Positions 41,839-51,058 of a stretch of 64,000 nucleotides of DNA are shown in pieces. Both the position numbers and the translations under genes were made by a program. Within the stretch, counting starts at the first letter, position 1; each line of letters begins with the position of its first letter. This stretch comes from Cognatishimia sp. F0-27. GTDB taxonomy: Bacteria > Pseudomonadota > Alphaproteobacteria > Rhodobacterales > Rhodobacteraceae. Where the stretch lies: assembly GCF_020667845.1 (NCBI RefSeq), contig NZ_JAFMPQ010000027.1:1-64000 (forward strand), given 5' to 3'. Under the pieces are notes generated by a model. That model was not told the origin of the DNA. It saw nothing but the letters and a program-made list of their open reading frames with translations, and did no database searches.

Positions 41839-42865
41839 ATTGCCTCTCGTTATACACTTGGTCGATGACACCACCGCCGGTGGGGTGACGCGAGTTCTGG
41901 ACTACATCGCCACCAGCCCGGCGCTTACGCGACTGGCTGATCACCGCTTTGAAACCGTCGCCCGCGGCAGGGTCAGCCTGCGGCGATACAAGGCCGATGT
42001 GATCGTATCGCACCTGGCAATCAGCTGGCGCAACCTTCCGGCGCTCCTCGCGATCCGAGCCGCCAACCCCGGCGCTCGTCTGGTGCATGTGGAGCACAGC
42101 TATACCAAAGGTTTCATGCAGCACAACGTGCCGAATACGCGCCGCTTCCTGCGGCTGCTCAAGACAGGATTTGCGATCTTCGACGCGGTTGTCGCGGTCA
42201 GTCAGGCGCAGGCGCGCTGGTTCCGGAAAGAAGAGCTCTGCGCCGATGCCAAACTGTTTGCCATCCGGTCTTGCGTCGATCTTTCTGCCTTCACGCAGCT
42301 GGCCCCGGCGGGCAATTCTGGAAAGATCATCGGCGCAATCGGCCGTATGGACCGGCAAAAAGGGTTCGACACGCTGATCGAAGGCTTTCGCGCGGTCGAA
42401 GACGACACCTTGGCGCTGCATTTCTACGGCGCCGGAGCGGAGTTCGAAACCTTGCAGGCGCTTGCAGAGGGCGACGCGCGGATCGTGTTCAAGGGGTTCA
42501 CAGCCGATCCGGTCGAAGCCTACGCCGCTGTGGATGTGGTCGTGCTGCCCTCGCGCTGGGAGGCCTACGGACTGGTGGCCATCGAAGCGCTCTGCGCTGG
42601 TCGCACCGTGCTCTGCGCGCCCGTGGACGGCCTCACCGATCATGCGGATTATGGCGCGCGGTTTCTCGCCTCGCGCTCTGCGGATGCGATTGCGGACGGC
42701 TTGCGCGCGCTGGATCCTGCGCACACCCCGTCAATTCAGGGCGTGCAGACCCATGTTGCGGCGCGGGCCGAGGCGGAGTTTGCACACGGGTGGGCTCGCC
42801 TGCTCGATGCCATGCTGCAAAAGCCTGTTTCCCAACCAGTCGCGGTTTCGGCTCGGTTGCAGTGA
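41831..42865 (+). CDS. family 4 (GT-B) glycosyltransferase
   Basis: A 344-residue enzyme from the ATG at 41831 (MSELPLV), overlapping the previous stop. The N-terminal half binds the acceptor (GGVTRVLDYI, VHVEHSYTKGF). The C-terminal half has the retaining GT4 patterns IGAIGRMDRQKGFDTLIEGF, LHFYGAG and the donor motif SRWEAYGLVAIEAL. It is the last gene of the rightward flippase operon. Confidence 0.92.
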   Translation: MSELPLVIHLVDDTTAGGVTRVLDYIATSPALTRLADHRFETVARGRVSLRRYKADVIVSHLAISWRNLPALLAIRAANPGARLVHVEHSYTKGFMQHNVPNTRRFLRLLKTGFAIFDAVVAVSQAQARWFRKEELCADAKLFAIRSCVDLSAFTQLAPAGNSGKIIGAIGRMDRQKGFDTLIEGFRAVEDDTLALHFYGAGAEFETLQALAEGDARIVFKGFTADPVEAYAAVDVVVLPSRWEAYGLVAIEALCAGRTVLCAPVDGLTDHADYGARFLASRSADAIADGLRALDPAHTPSIQGVQTHVAARAEAEFAHGWARLLDAMLQKPVSQPVAVSARLQ

Positions 42866-42916
42866 AGCTCGCGTAAGGCCCCGGCGGGCTGCGCGGGCCT
42901 ATCAGGCCCTCCTCGG

Positions 42917-44722
42917 TCAGACCAAAACGACATCGCTTAAAATCGGGTCAAGCTGGTCTATCCCTGTGAGCGTCAGCCGCGCGCCCCCGTCGAAGGACAG
43001 GGTCAGCGCGCCATCGTCAAGCATCACGACCCGGTCCAACAGATCGCTGCGCGTCGCGTCGGGACCGACCAGCACCCGCGCAATGACCAGCGTATCGACC
43101 CCAGCCGTCATGTCGGTAACAACGTCTACCCCACCGGTGAATACAAACGTGTCGCGCCCGAGACCGCCGTGCAACCTGTCTCGGCCCGCACCTCCCGTGA
43201 GCGTGTCTGCCCCGGCATTGCCTTGCAAAACGTCGTGACCCGCGCCGCCTTCGAGCAGGTCATTCCCATTGCCAGCCAAAAGCGTGTCATCGCCCGAACC
43301 GCCCGACAGGCGATCAAACCCGAAGCCGCCAGCGACACGGTCGTCACCCTCGCCGCCGAACAGGCGATCGTTTCCGGAATTGCCAAAGAGCAGGTCGTCT
43401 CCTGCGCCCCCAAACAGGCTGTCAAAACCGGCATCGCCATTGATCGAGTCCGCACCCGCGTTGCCCGTCAGATAGTCCGGCGCCAAACCCCCGCTGATCG
43501 TGTCGCGCCCCACGCCACCGCTGATCGTGTCAAAGCCGTTCCCGCCACGCAGCACGTCATGGCCGCTTCCCCCGAAAAGCAGATCATACCCGTCGAACCC
43601 TTGCAGGATGTCATTCTCTGCACCGCCCTGCAGCGTGTCGAATCCGGTGCCGCCGATCAACCAGTCGCGTCCGTTCTCCCCGGCGATCCGATCATTGCCG
43701 CCGCGCCCGTCAATCCGGTTAAACCCGGCATTCCCGGAGATGGTGTCATCGCCGCGCGACCCTCGAACATGCAGCACACCGGCCAAAGCATCGCCATGGG
43801 CATATCCCCCCGTGCCGACCCCGCCGCCAAGATCGATCTGCACCGCTCCAACGGAGGCGAGATAGTCGACCCCCGTGCCGCGCAGCGGACTGTCCGGGGC
43901 CGGACTCATCTGAAGCAGATCCTTGAAAGCCAGCGGATTGTAGCCAAGATCCACCGTTGCGCGTTCCCACGCTTCGACGACACGCACCGCCATATCGCGA
44001 TGCCCCTGCACCGACCAGTGAACGCCCGTTTCGCCCACGTTCGGAACCGGTCGGAACGGCAGAGTGGCAAAAGCGCTGTCGGTGGCGGGATCATCATCCG
44101 CGCCAAGCCCGAGGATCACGTCGTTGCGATCCGCAAGCTCGGAGTCCGGCACCAACTCCGTCATGAAAAACGGTGTCGCCGTGTCGAACCAATCCTGAGC
44201 GCGCAATTGTGCCAGCAGCGTGTCCAGCGCCGCGCGGTAGTCCGTTGCGGTGGAAATCGCGGTGTTGGTCACCTGTGCCGTATCGTGATTGCTCTCGCCC
44301 TGCGCAAAAACCGCAAGATCGATCTGCGGCACCGCGGCGGCGTTGACCGTCTCCACAAGCGAGACAAAGAATTCCGACCGTGCGCCCGCCGCAACCCAGC
44401 CGGTCGACCCTCCCGGCCCGAAACCCAGCCCGTCGATGGGTTGCCCGGGATACGCGTCAACGATCATGCGGACCTCGCGCCCGGTGCGCGCATGAATTTC
44501 CAGAGCCACGTGCCAGATCATCGACCCCTGACTGTCGAGCCCCGTCTGCTCGGGATGCGCAGGATCAATAAAGGCGGGTTCCCAAGACCGGCTATCGGTG
44601 TTCCAGAATGTGACGGCGGGGTCAGGCTCGGTTTGGTCCCATAGGCTCGGATCCCGACCCACATCTGCGATGCCGGACATGTTCGATTGTCCGAAACCGA
44701 GGATATAGACAGGGTCAGGCAT
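42917..44722 (-). CDS. secreted SASA/SGNH-type esterase with RTX repeat tail
   Basis: A 601-residue protein. The ATG at 44722 (MPDPVYILG) has AAGGA 7 nt upstream. Residues 1-300 form a SASA/SGNH carbohydrate acetylesterase-like domain with the nucleophile block GFGQSNMSG, AQGESNHD and the Asp/His block TGVHWSVQGH. Residues 321-527 are 23 consecutive RTX nonapeptides (GGxGxDxLx), then a C-terminal 74-residue type I secretion region. It is probably exported by a type I system (none in this window) and folds with calcium. Being next to the polysaccharide genes, it may deacetylate or trim that polymer. Confidence 0.85.
   Translation of the reverse strand: MPDPVYILGFGQSNMSGIADVGRDPSLWDQTEPDPAVTFWNTDSRSWEPAFIDPAHPEQTGLDSQGSMIWHVALEIHARTGREVRMIVDAYPGQPIDGLGFGPGGSTGWVAAGARSEFFVSLVETVNAAAVPQIDLAVFAQGESNHDTAQVTNTAISTATDYRAALDTLLAQLRAQDWFDTATPFFMTELVPDSELADRNDVILGLGADDDPATDSAFATLPFRPVPNVGETGVHWSVQGHRDMAVRVVEAWERATVDLGYNPLAFKDLLQMSPAPDSPLRGTGVDYLASVGAVQIDLGGGVGTGGYAHGDALAGVLHVRGSRGDDTISGNAGFNRIDGRGGNDRIAGENGRDWLIGGTGFDTLQGGAENDILQGFDGYDLLFGGSGHDVLRGGNGFDTISGGVGRDTISGGLAPDYLTGNAGADSINGDAGFDSLFGGAGDDLLFGNSGNDRLFGGEGDDRVAGGFGFDRLSGGSGDDTLLAGNGNDLLEGGAGHDVLQGNAGADTLTGGAGRDRLHGGLGRDTFVFTGGVDVVTDMTAGVDTLVIARVLVGPDATRSDLLDRVVMLDDGALTLSFDGGARLTLTGIDQLDPILSDVVLV
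43142..43762 (-). repeat. RTX nonapeptide coding repeats (23 units)
   Basis: A 27-bp coding periodicity gives 23 uninterrupted calcium-binding nonapeptides within the esterase gene. These explain the repetitive appearance of the DNA and the long spurious frame on the opposite strand. Confidence 0.85.
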
Positions 44723-45244
44723 GCAGCATCCTTGCCGAATGTTTGCCAGATCGCCGAAAACGCGACTTGTCGAGAAGGCTGGCGTCAACCAACACTTCAC
44801 GGCCAAACTCTTGGAATACAACCCCCTTTCTCAACGGCGTCAGCAGCGTTTCTGACCGTGGCGGCTTGATTGAGCGGTAAAGTACGCAGGGGATATCCCG
44901 TCGACCGGCAAGGACAGCACGGCACGCCGCCTGCCCCGCCGGGCAGCGCAGTGCGCCTTGTTTCCCGCGCGCCCGGCCACGCCAAATCATCACCGGATGG
45001 GCCACAGGCGCGCCAATCGTCCCGACACGGTTGCGCCCGTTTGTGCCCAAATGCGCCTTTCCTCCGCAGGCGGTCTGCGATAGCCATGAAGCAACCCGGG
45101 CAATAAAGGCATTGCGCGCTGCTGTTCGGGTGGGACGGAGCTTGACCGTTCGATCCGCCATACGGGGCCGGATCACTGGCGCGACTGGGCTTCTTCCTAT
45201 TCTTCTGAAACCGGCGGCGCGCCGCCTGAAACCATAGGTGAGCC
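44723..45244. other. 522-bp intergenic region
   Basis: Between the divergent RTX-esterase and aminotransferase genes. Open frames on both strands have no coding character that I could recognise. No hairpin terminator or motif copy was seen. Confidence 0.4.
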
Positions 45245-46615
45245 ATGTTGAAAAATGACCAACTCGACGCGTGGGATCGCGAGAACTTCTTCCACCCCTC
45301 CACCCATCTTGCGGAGTTCGCGCGGGGGGATATGCCCAATCGCGTCATCACCGGAGGCTCCGGGAGCCATATTCAGGATCGCGACGGCAATCGCCTGCTG
45401 GATGCGTTCGCGGGCCTCTACTGTGTCAATGTCGGATACGGGCGCTCTGAAATCGCCAATGCCATTGCCGCGCAGGCGCAGGAACTCGCCTATTATCACG
45501 CCTATGTCGGGCACGGGACGGAAGCGTCGATCACGCTGGCAAAGATGGTTCTGGATCGCGCGCCCGACCATATGTCCAAGGTGTATTTTGGCCTGTCGGG
45601 ATCGGACGCGAACGAGACCAACATCAAGCTGATCTGGTACTACAACAACATTCTCGGCCAACCGGAAAAGAAGAAGATCATCTCGCGTTGGCGCGGCTAT
45701 CACGGATCGGGGTTGATGACCGGTTCGCTCACCGGGCTGGAGTTGTTCCATCGCAAGTTCGACCTGCCGCTTGCGCCGGTTCTGCACACCGAAGCGCCGT
45801 ATTACTACCGGCGCCCTGATCTTGGGCAGAGCGAAAAGGCCTTCGTGGCGCATTGCGTGGCAGAGCTTGAGGCGCTGATCGCGCGGGAAGGCGCTGAGAC
45901 GATTGCGGCCTTCATCGGCGAACCGGCGCTTGGGACGGGCGGGCTCGTGCCACCGCCAGACGGCTACTGGCCCGCGATTCAGGAGGTTCTGGACCGGCAT
46001 GACATCCTGTTGATTGCCGATGAGGTGGTCACCGGGTTCGGTCGTCTGGGCTCCATGTTCGGCTCCGATCACTACGGCATGCGGCCCGACCTGATCACGA
46101 TAGCCAAGGGCCTCACCTCGGCTTATGCGCCGCTCTCGGGCAGTATCGTGAGCGACAAGGTCTGGTCGGTTCTGGAACAGGGCACGGACGAAAACGGGCC
46201 CATCGGGCATGGCTGGACCTATTCCGCCCACCCGATCGGTGCCGCGGCCGGTGTGGCCAATCTGCGCCTGATCGACAGTCTCGATCTGGTTTCCAAGGCG
46301 GGGGCGACAGGCGCGTTCTTCAAGACTGCGTTGCAGCAGGCTGTCGGAGACCACGCCCATGTGGGCGAGGTGCGCGGGGAAGGATTGCTCTGTGCCGTGG
46401 AATTTGTGCAGGACCGCGCGGATCGCGTCTTCTTCGATCCGGCGGACAAGGTTGGCCCGCGGCTCGCGGCGGCTCTGCTGGAACGTGGCGTGATCGCACG
46501 GGCGATGCCACAGGGCGATATTCTCGGTTTCGCGCCGCCCTTCTGCCTGACGGAGGCCGAGGCACAGGAGGTCGCGACAAAGCTCGGAGAAGCGGTGCGC
46601 TCGGTGCTTGGATAG
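45245..46615 (+). CDS. class III (omega) PLP-dependent aminotransferase
   Basis: A 456-residue fold-type I aminotransferase. It has the cofactor-binding patterns [32 protein letters not shown] and [13 protein letters not shown], and the Schiff-base lysine in [15 protein letters not shown]. Class III enzymes transfer amino groups of omega-amino acids, diamines or taurine to pyruvate or oxoglutarate. The N-terminus ([21 protein letters not shown]) matches the aspartate-aminotransferase-family/taurine-pyruvate-like group of Roseobacters. No linked pathway gene fixes the substrate; diaminobutyrate from the DoeA-like region is one possibility. Confidence 0.9.
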   Translation: MLKNDQLDAWDRENFFHPSTHLAEFARGDMPNRVITGGSGSHIQDRDGNRLLDAFAGLYCVNVGYGRSEIANAIAAQAQELAYYHAYVGHGTEASITLAKMVLDRAPDHMSKVYFGLSGSDANETNIKLIWYYNNILGQPEKKKIISRWRGYHGSGLMTGSLTGLELFHRKFDLPLAPVLHTEAPYYYRRPDLGQSEKAFVAHCVAELEALIAREGAETIAAFIGEPALGTGGLVPPPDGYWPAIQEVLDRHDILLIADEVVTGFGRLGSMFGSDHYGMRPDLITIAKGLTSAYAPLSGSIVSDKVWSVLEQGTDENGPIGHGWTYSAHPIGAAAGVANLRLIDSLDLVSKAGATGAFFKTALQQAVGDHAHVGEVRGEGLLCAVEFVQDRADRVFFDPADKVGPRLAAALLERGVIARAMPQGDILGFAPPFCLTEAEAQEVATKLGEAVRSVLG

Positions 46616-46675
46616 TCTTTTCAAGACCGCATCCACGCAGCGGACTTTCTTGATCGCTGCCACGGGATGAATGCC

Positions 46676-46701
46676 CCGCCCGCGTCAAGCGGGCGGGTTT
46701 T
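46676..46701 (+). terminator. terminator after the aminotransferase gene
   Basis: CCGCCCGC-GTCAA-GCGGGCGG (46676-46696) is followed by GTTTT, a good intrinsic terminator on the + strand between convergent genes. Confidence 0.8.
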
Positions 46702-46709
46702 CCGTTTGA

Positions 46710-48995
46710 TCAGTCAGCGCCTCGAACAGAGATTGTGGCGTCAGGATCCGGGCGGACGATGCGCTGAACGAGGAAGATGCCGACAGCGGCCGCCACGCCG
46801 ACAAGGTCCGTGATAAGCCCGCCTTCGATCATGAAGAGCGCCGCCAGAATAAGGGCCACCCGCAAGAACCAGGCCGTCCGCCCGCCCATGAACCAGCCCT
46901 GCACGCCCGCGCTGAGCAAGAACACTCCGAAGGTGGCCGTGATCCCGGCCCGGATCACCTCGAACCAGCTGCCCTCCATGAGGATGGCGCTGTTGTAGAA
47001 GAACATGAACGGCACGATGAAAGCTGCGATGCCGATCTTGAAGGACGCAACCGACGTCTCCATCGGGTTCGAGCCCGAGATCCCCGCGGCAGCGTAGCTC
47101 GCCAGCGCCACGGGCGGCGTGATCGCAGAGACCACGGCGAAGTAGAAGACGAAGAAATGCGCTGTCAGCATGGGGATGCCAAGCTGGATCAGGCCCGGCG
47201 CCACAACCGACGCCGCCACGGCATAAGCCGCTGTGGTCGGCATGCCCATCCCCAGAAGAATGGCGATACACATGGCAAAGAACAGGGCCAGAAGCTGGCT
47301 CACACCGGCCAGATCGAGCAGCACTGCCGAGAAGCGGGCGCCGACCCCGGTGAGCGAGATGACCCCCACGATAATACCCGCACAGGCACAGACCGCGATG
47401 ATCTGGATCGACATGACCCCGGCCAGCTCGAAGGCCTTGAGAATCGAGCGCAGCCCCATCCGGTGCGGCGTGAGCCAGCTGACAACCGCGGCCGCCACCG
47501 TCGCCAGTGTGCCCGCCCGGATCACTGAATACCCCAAGAAAAGCGCCACGATCAGGATCAGGATCGGAATGAAGAGATAGGCCTGCCGCGCCAGAACGGC
47601 GAATTTGGGCAATTCATCCTCGCGCATGCCGCGCATGTTCAGCTTGGCGGCTTCGAAATCCACCATGAAGTAGATCGACGCAAAATAGAGGATGGCCGGG
47701 ATGATCGCCGCGATGGCGATTTCCTGATACGGGATGCCGGTGATCTCGGCCATGATGAAGGCGCCGGCGCCCATGATCGGCGGCATGATCTGCCCGCCGG
47801 TCGACGCCGCGGCCTCGACGGCACCGGCGGTCTGCTTGCGATACCCCACCTTCTTCATCAGCGGGATTGTCAGCGAGCCGGTCGCCACCACGTTGCCGGC
47901 CGAGGTGCCGTTGATCATGCCCATCAGACCGGAGGCAAAGATCGCGACCTTTGCAGGCCCGCCGCGCGCGCGACCGGCCGTGGCAAAGGCGAAGTTCACG
48001 AAGTAGTCGCCCACTTTCGAGGCCTGAAGGAATGCCGCGAAAATGATGAACAGGATGATGTAGGTCGAGCTTACCGCGGTGGTCGGCCCGATGATCCCCG
48101 CATCGGAATACACATGGCCAAAGAAGCGCTGCCAGCTATAGGCGTTTTGCACCGCGAGGATCCCGGGCAGCAGATGCGCGGTGAAGGTGTAGACAAGGAA
48201 CACGCCCGTGATGATCACCAGCGCCATGCCTGCCACACGGCGGGTCAGTTCGAGAATCATGGCCGCGCCGGCGGTTGCGGCGAAGGCGACGCCGATTGGC
48301 ACGAAGGGTGTGCCGACCGAATTGCGGGCCGCTGTGCCGTAGATCGCCACCAGATAAAGCGCCACAACCACGCCACAGAGCGCGAGAACGATGTCCGAGG
48401 CGGCGAAAAGCTCGCGCCCGCGACGTTCCACCCAGCCCGTGACGATCGCGCCCAGCGTGGCAATGAGCAGCGGGATGCCGAACCACCACACTTCGGCAGC
48501 ATAGATCTCCGTGCCCGGAAAGGCCGCCCATGTGGTCAATCCGCCCATCTGTGGCAAGTCCCCCGCGGCGATGGTGCGCGCGAAGCCCAGCGCCGTGATC
48601 CCCGCCACCAGCGCCGGGATCACCAGCGCCAGCGCCAGAAGCGAGACGATCCGAGTATCCTTGTGCGGCTCGTCGGGATGGAAAGCATGCGCAGAAAACA
48701 GCAGGAAACCGAGCCCGAGAGCGCCTGCAATATGCACAATGCGGAAGTTCCACGTTTCAAGCGGGAATTGAGGCAGTAGCGGCACCTCGACCCCCGTCCA
48801 GGCAGAGATCGATACGCCATTCAATGCCAGCATGTGGAACGCCGCGTAGATTGTCGAAAGCGTCGCGATCACCAGATACGCCCGCCCCGAGAACATGCGG
48901 CGGTTGCTTTCTACCGGTTCCTCGTCGACCCCTTCGGCCAGAATCATCTCGTCTGTCTGGCCCGTGCCTGCGCCCGTGTTCCCGTCGCTCATCAT
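46710..48995 (-). CDS. TRAP transporter fused permease (4TM/12TM, DctQM-type)
   Basis: A 761-residue inner-membrane protein with about 16-18 helices. The N-terminal third corresponds to the small Q subunit and the rest to the M subunit (GPTTAVSSTYIILFIIFAAFLQASKVGDYF, GMINGTSAGNVVATGSLTIPLMKKVGY, STGGQIMPPIMGAGAFIMAE, LGMGMPTTAAYAVAASV). This fused form pairs with TAXI-type binding proteins, which is what the upstream gene encodes. It drives sodium- or proton-coupled uptake of an organic acid. The start may be the second ATG at 48992. Confidence 0.93.
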   Translation of the reverse strand: MMSDGNTGAGTGQTDEMILAEGVDEEPVESNRRMFSGRAYLVIATLSTIYAAFHMLALNGVSISAWTGVEVPLLPQFPLETWNFRIVHIAGALGLGFLLFSAHAFHPDEPHKDTRIVSLLALALVIPALVAGITALGFARTIAAGDLPQMGGLTTWAAFPGTEIYAAEVWWFGIPLLIATLGAIVTGWVERRGRELFAASDIVLALCGVVVALYLVAIYGTAARNSVGTPFVPIGVAFAATAGAAMILELTRRVAGMALVIITGVFLVYTFTAHLLPGILAVQNAYSWQRFFGHVYSDAGIIGPTTAVSSTYIILFIIFAAFLQASKVGDYFVNFAFATAGRARGGPAKVAIFASGLMGMINGTSAGNVVATGSLTIPLMKKVGYRKQTAGAVEAAASTGGQIMPPIMGAGAFIMAEITGIPYQEIAIAAIIPAILYFASIYFMVDFEAAKLNMRGMREDELPKFAVLARQAYLFIPILILIVALFLGYSVIRAGTLATVAAAVVSWLTPHRMGLRSILKAFELAGVMSIQIIAVCACAGIIVGVISLTGVGARFSAVLLDLAGVSQLLALFFAMCIAILLGMGMPTTAAYAVAASVVAPGLIQLGIPMLTAHFFVFYFAVVSAITPPVALASYAAAGISGSNPMETSVASFKIGIAAFIVPFMFFYNSAILMEGSWFEVIRAGITATFGVFLLSAGVQGWFMGGRTAWFLRVALILAALFMIEGGLITDLVGVAAAVGIFLVQRIVRPDPDATISVRGAD

Positions 48996-49425
48996 ATCCC
49001 CCTAAGACTTTCCTGGCCGTGCCCTGCCGCGTCCTTGCCTGATCGCGGTTCTGTTTTTCCCCGGCCCGTCGTGAGGGCGCGGTGCTGTCCTTACCGCAGT
49101 CCGATCACGGCAAAAACCGGACCAGCTGCCTTTGTGTCTGTCCGCGCGCCGGTCATCCGAAAGGCCGATCGCGCTTTTTTTGCCCCAGTCCGCACCCGGT
49201 TGCGAACCCATCCGGCTCCTTGGTCAGCGGCCCCTGTTCCTGCTGATCCTGCAAAGCCGCGGGACCGACGTCAATCAGCCTGGGTCGCCGCGCCTCCGGG
49301 CGGGATTACAAGGCACCTTATCTGACGACTGTCTTGTCTGTCTTGTGGAAAAGCCCGCGCCTCTCTCGAGACGCGGGCGATTTTTCTGTATGGCGCAAGA
49401 CCCGAACCGAGCCCTGCACTGTCGA
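48996..49425. other. 430-bp region between the TAXI and TRAP permease genes
   Basis: It contains the hairpin terminator at 49349-49386 and otherwise no supported gene. A second promoter for the permease may lie here, but none was recognised. Confidence 0.4.
49349..49386. terminator. bidirectional hairpin between the TAXI gene and the TRAP permease gene
   Basis: GCCCGCG (49353-49359) pairs with CGCGGGC (49372-49378), with GAAAA on the left and GATTTTTC on the right. For the leftward operon it follows the binding-protein gene and precedes the permease. It could lower permease expression relative to the binding protein. Confidence 0.7.
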
Positions 49426-50421
49426 TTACATATCGCCGTGGATCATGTCCGCAGAAATCTCAGCGCCTGCATTCTCGGTGAACCAGCGTGCCGCACCCGG
49501 ATGCCAAGGCATGACCGTGTTGCGGTCCCAGAACTCGGGCAGCGTGGAGCGTGCCGCGCGGTGCGACGTCACCATACGCTCGTTGTCAGACATCACCGCG
49601 TCGACCGCCGCGTAAACGAAGCTCTCCGGCAAGTCGCAATTCGCGATGGCGAAGTTCCACATCGAAACGGAGCGTGCCGGCGCTTCGAGCGTCGTGTAGC
49701 TGTCGGCTGCGATTTCAAACGGTGCCACCGGGAAGGCTGCCGTGATCTTGGCCTGCTCTTCTTCGGTGAACTCGATGATATTCACGTCAACCTGCGCTTC
49801 GAGCTGGCTGACTGCGGGCACCGGAACACCCGCTGCGAAGGCGATGACGTCCAGAAGACCGTCCTGAAGCTGGCCGCCCAGATCCGACCAGCCGCCGTTG
49901 CGACGTTCGAAATCGACACCGAGCTCTTCCATCATGCGCGGGAAATAGGTGTCAGAGGTCGAACCGGCCGGGCCGAACCCGATCCGTGCCCCTGCGGGGA
50001 TCTCGGCAACTGACGTGATGCCCGAGGACGACAGCGCCGTAATCGAGAACGGCGTCTGATACATCGGGAACATCGCGCACGCATTGGTCATCGGAAGACC
50101 GGGCGCAATCGGGTTGCCACCGGCAATCGATTCCGCGGCCGGACCCATGGTTGTCATGCCGAAAGGCAGATCGCCCGTGTGCACCAACGCCATGTTCTGC
50201 ATCGGACCACCGGTCACTTCCGCGCCGCCGCTCACACCGAGTTCCTCAGCGACGATCCCAGCCCAGCCGGAACCATAGCCAAAATAGGTTCCACCCTGGG
50301 AACCCGTGCCAACGGTGAAGCTCTGCGGCCAGCCCGTCCGATCAACATGACCGTCCGCATAAACCGCCGTCACGCTCAGCGACGTGGCGGCAGCAACCGT
50401 TACAATCTTGATGAAGCTCAT
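49426..50421 (-). CDS. TAXI-family TRAP transporter solute-binding protein
   Basis: A 331-residue periplasmic protein with a signal peptide (IVTVAAATSLSVTAVYAD). It has the TAXI pattern (FTVGTGSQGGTYFGYGSGWAGIVAEEL, EVTGGPMQNMALVHTGDLPFGM, IPAGARIGFGPAGSTSDTYFP). It captures the substrate for the fused permease encoded downstream. TAXI systems often take up glutamate, 2-oxoglutarate or related acids; the ligand here is unknown. Confidence 0.92.
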   Translation of the reverse strand: MSFIKIVTVAAATSLSVTAVYADGHVDRTGWPQSFTVGTGSQGGTYFGYGSGWAGIVAEELGVSGGAEVTGGPMQNMALVHTGDLPFGMTTMGPAAESIAGGNPIAPGLPMTNACAMFPMYQTPFSITALSSSGITSVAEIPAGARIGFGPAGSTSDTYFPRMMEELGVDFERRNGGWSDLGGQLQDGLLDVIAFAAGVPVPAVSQLEAQVDVNIIEFTEEEQAKITAAFPVAPFEIAADSYTTLEAPARSVSMWNFAIANCDLPESFVYAAVDAVMSDNERMVTSHRAARSTLPEFWDRNTVMPWHPGAARWFTENAGAEISADMIHGDM

Positions 50422-50738
50422 TATTCATTTCCTCCCTAGGTCATTTATCCGGTGATCCGCCCATTTGAGCGCGGTATCCCGGCACACCCTTCCCGGGTTG
50501 CGATACAGGGAGTTATAAGCGTCCGCCCGCCCACCTCAAGCTGCAAACAGAGCTGTGCAGCGCTAACAGAACACATTTCCTGCGTTGGATCTGCGATGGT
50601 GGCCTCGTCATGCGCCCCGACTGCGACAAGCCGTTGCCTGAGCCGCAGGGCGGTCCTGCCAGCGTTGCGCGACACGGGTCACATGGCCACGTCCTAAAAG
50701 TCTCAAACGTTGGATCGCGGCAATCCTGTCCCACGATC
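50422..50738. other. 317-bp region upstream of the TAXI gene
   Basis: It holds the presumed TAXI promoter on the left and the end of the csbD transcript on the right. No other gene or operator was recognised. Confidence 0.4.
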
Positions 50739-50770
50739 ACAAAAAAACCCCGCCTCAAAAGGCGGGGTCT
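50739..50770 (-). terminator. terminator of csbD
   Basis: On the minus strand CCCCGCC-TTTTGA-GGCGGGG is followed by seven T residues, a textbook intrinsic terminator 21 bp after the csbD stop. Confidence 0.9.
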
Positions 50771-50791
50771 TTGGCTTGACGGGAAGCCGGC

Positions 50792-50989
50792 TCAGAGCTT
50801 TTCGAGCACGCTGTCCAGTGCCTGACGCGCCTCGTCTTTCGACTTGCCAAGCTTTTCCTGCATCAGACCTTCGAGCTGTTCACGATTGCCCTTGGCCTGC
50901 TCGATCTCGTCATCGGTGAGCACGCCATAGGCCTCCTGAATACGGCCTTTAATCTGGGTCCAGTTGCCTTCGATGCGGTCGTTGTCCAT
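50792..50989 (-). CDS. csbD: CsbD-family stress protein
   Basis: A 65-residue, charged, helical protein with the CsbD pattern (MDNDRIEGNWTQIKGRIQEAYG, TDDEIEQAKGNREQLEG). Family members are highly expressed in general stress responses of many bacteria; the molecular function is unknown. It has its own perfect EcfG promoter and a strong terminator, so it is a single-gene transcript following the nepR-ecfG operon. Confidence 0.93.
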   Translation of the reverse strand: MDNDRIEGNWTQIKGRIQEAYGVLTDDEIEQAKGNREQLEGLMQEKLGKSKDEARQALDSVLEKL

Positions 50990-51020
50990 GTCGATCTCCT
51001 TTCGATCTGTCTGAAGAGAG

Positions 51021-51045
51021 AACGCAGGCCACCAACCGAAGTTCC
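51021..51045 (-). promoter_or_regulatory. EcfG-type promoter of csbD
   Basis: On the minus strand GGAAC-N16-CGTT, an exact match to the alphaproteobacterial general-stress consensus, 32 bp before the csbD start. It sits in the short gap after the phospholipase D-like gene. Confidence 0.88.
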
Positions 51046-51058
51046 ATGAATTATGCCG

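Noticed and set aside
43142-43762. Possible CRISPR-like or tandem DNA repeat array
   Set aside because: The 27-bp period is explained by RTX nonapeptide codons and the units diverge at synonymous and variable positions; no spacers.
43169-44644. Long open frame of 491 codons on the + strand opposite the RTX-esterase gene
   Set aside because: It is a mirror of the repetitive RTX coding DNA; the minus-strand protein has clear catalytic and RTX motifs.
44797-45351. Open frame of 184 codons on the minus strand in the 44.7-45.2 kb gap
   Set aside because: It overlaps the start of the aminotransferase and has no domain, ribosome site or sensible composition.
45197-46663. Open frame of 488 codons on the minus strand
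   Set aside because: Antisense to the class III aminotransferase, which carries the PLP lysine motif and a good terminator.
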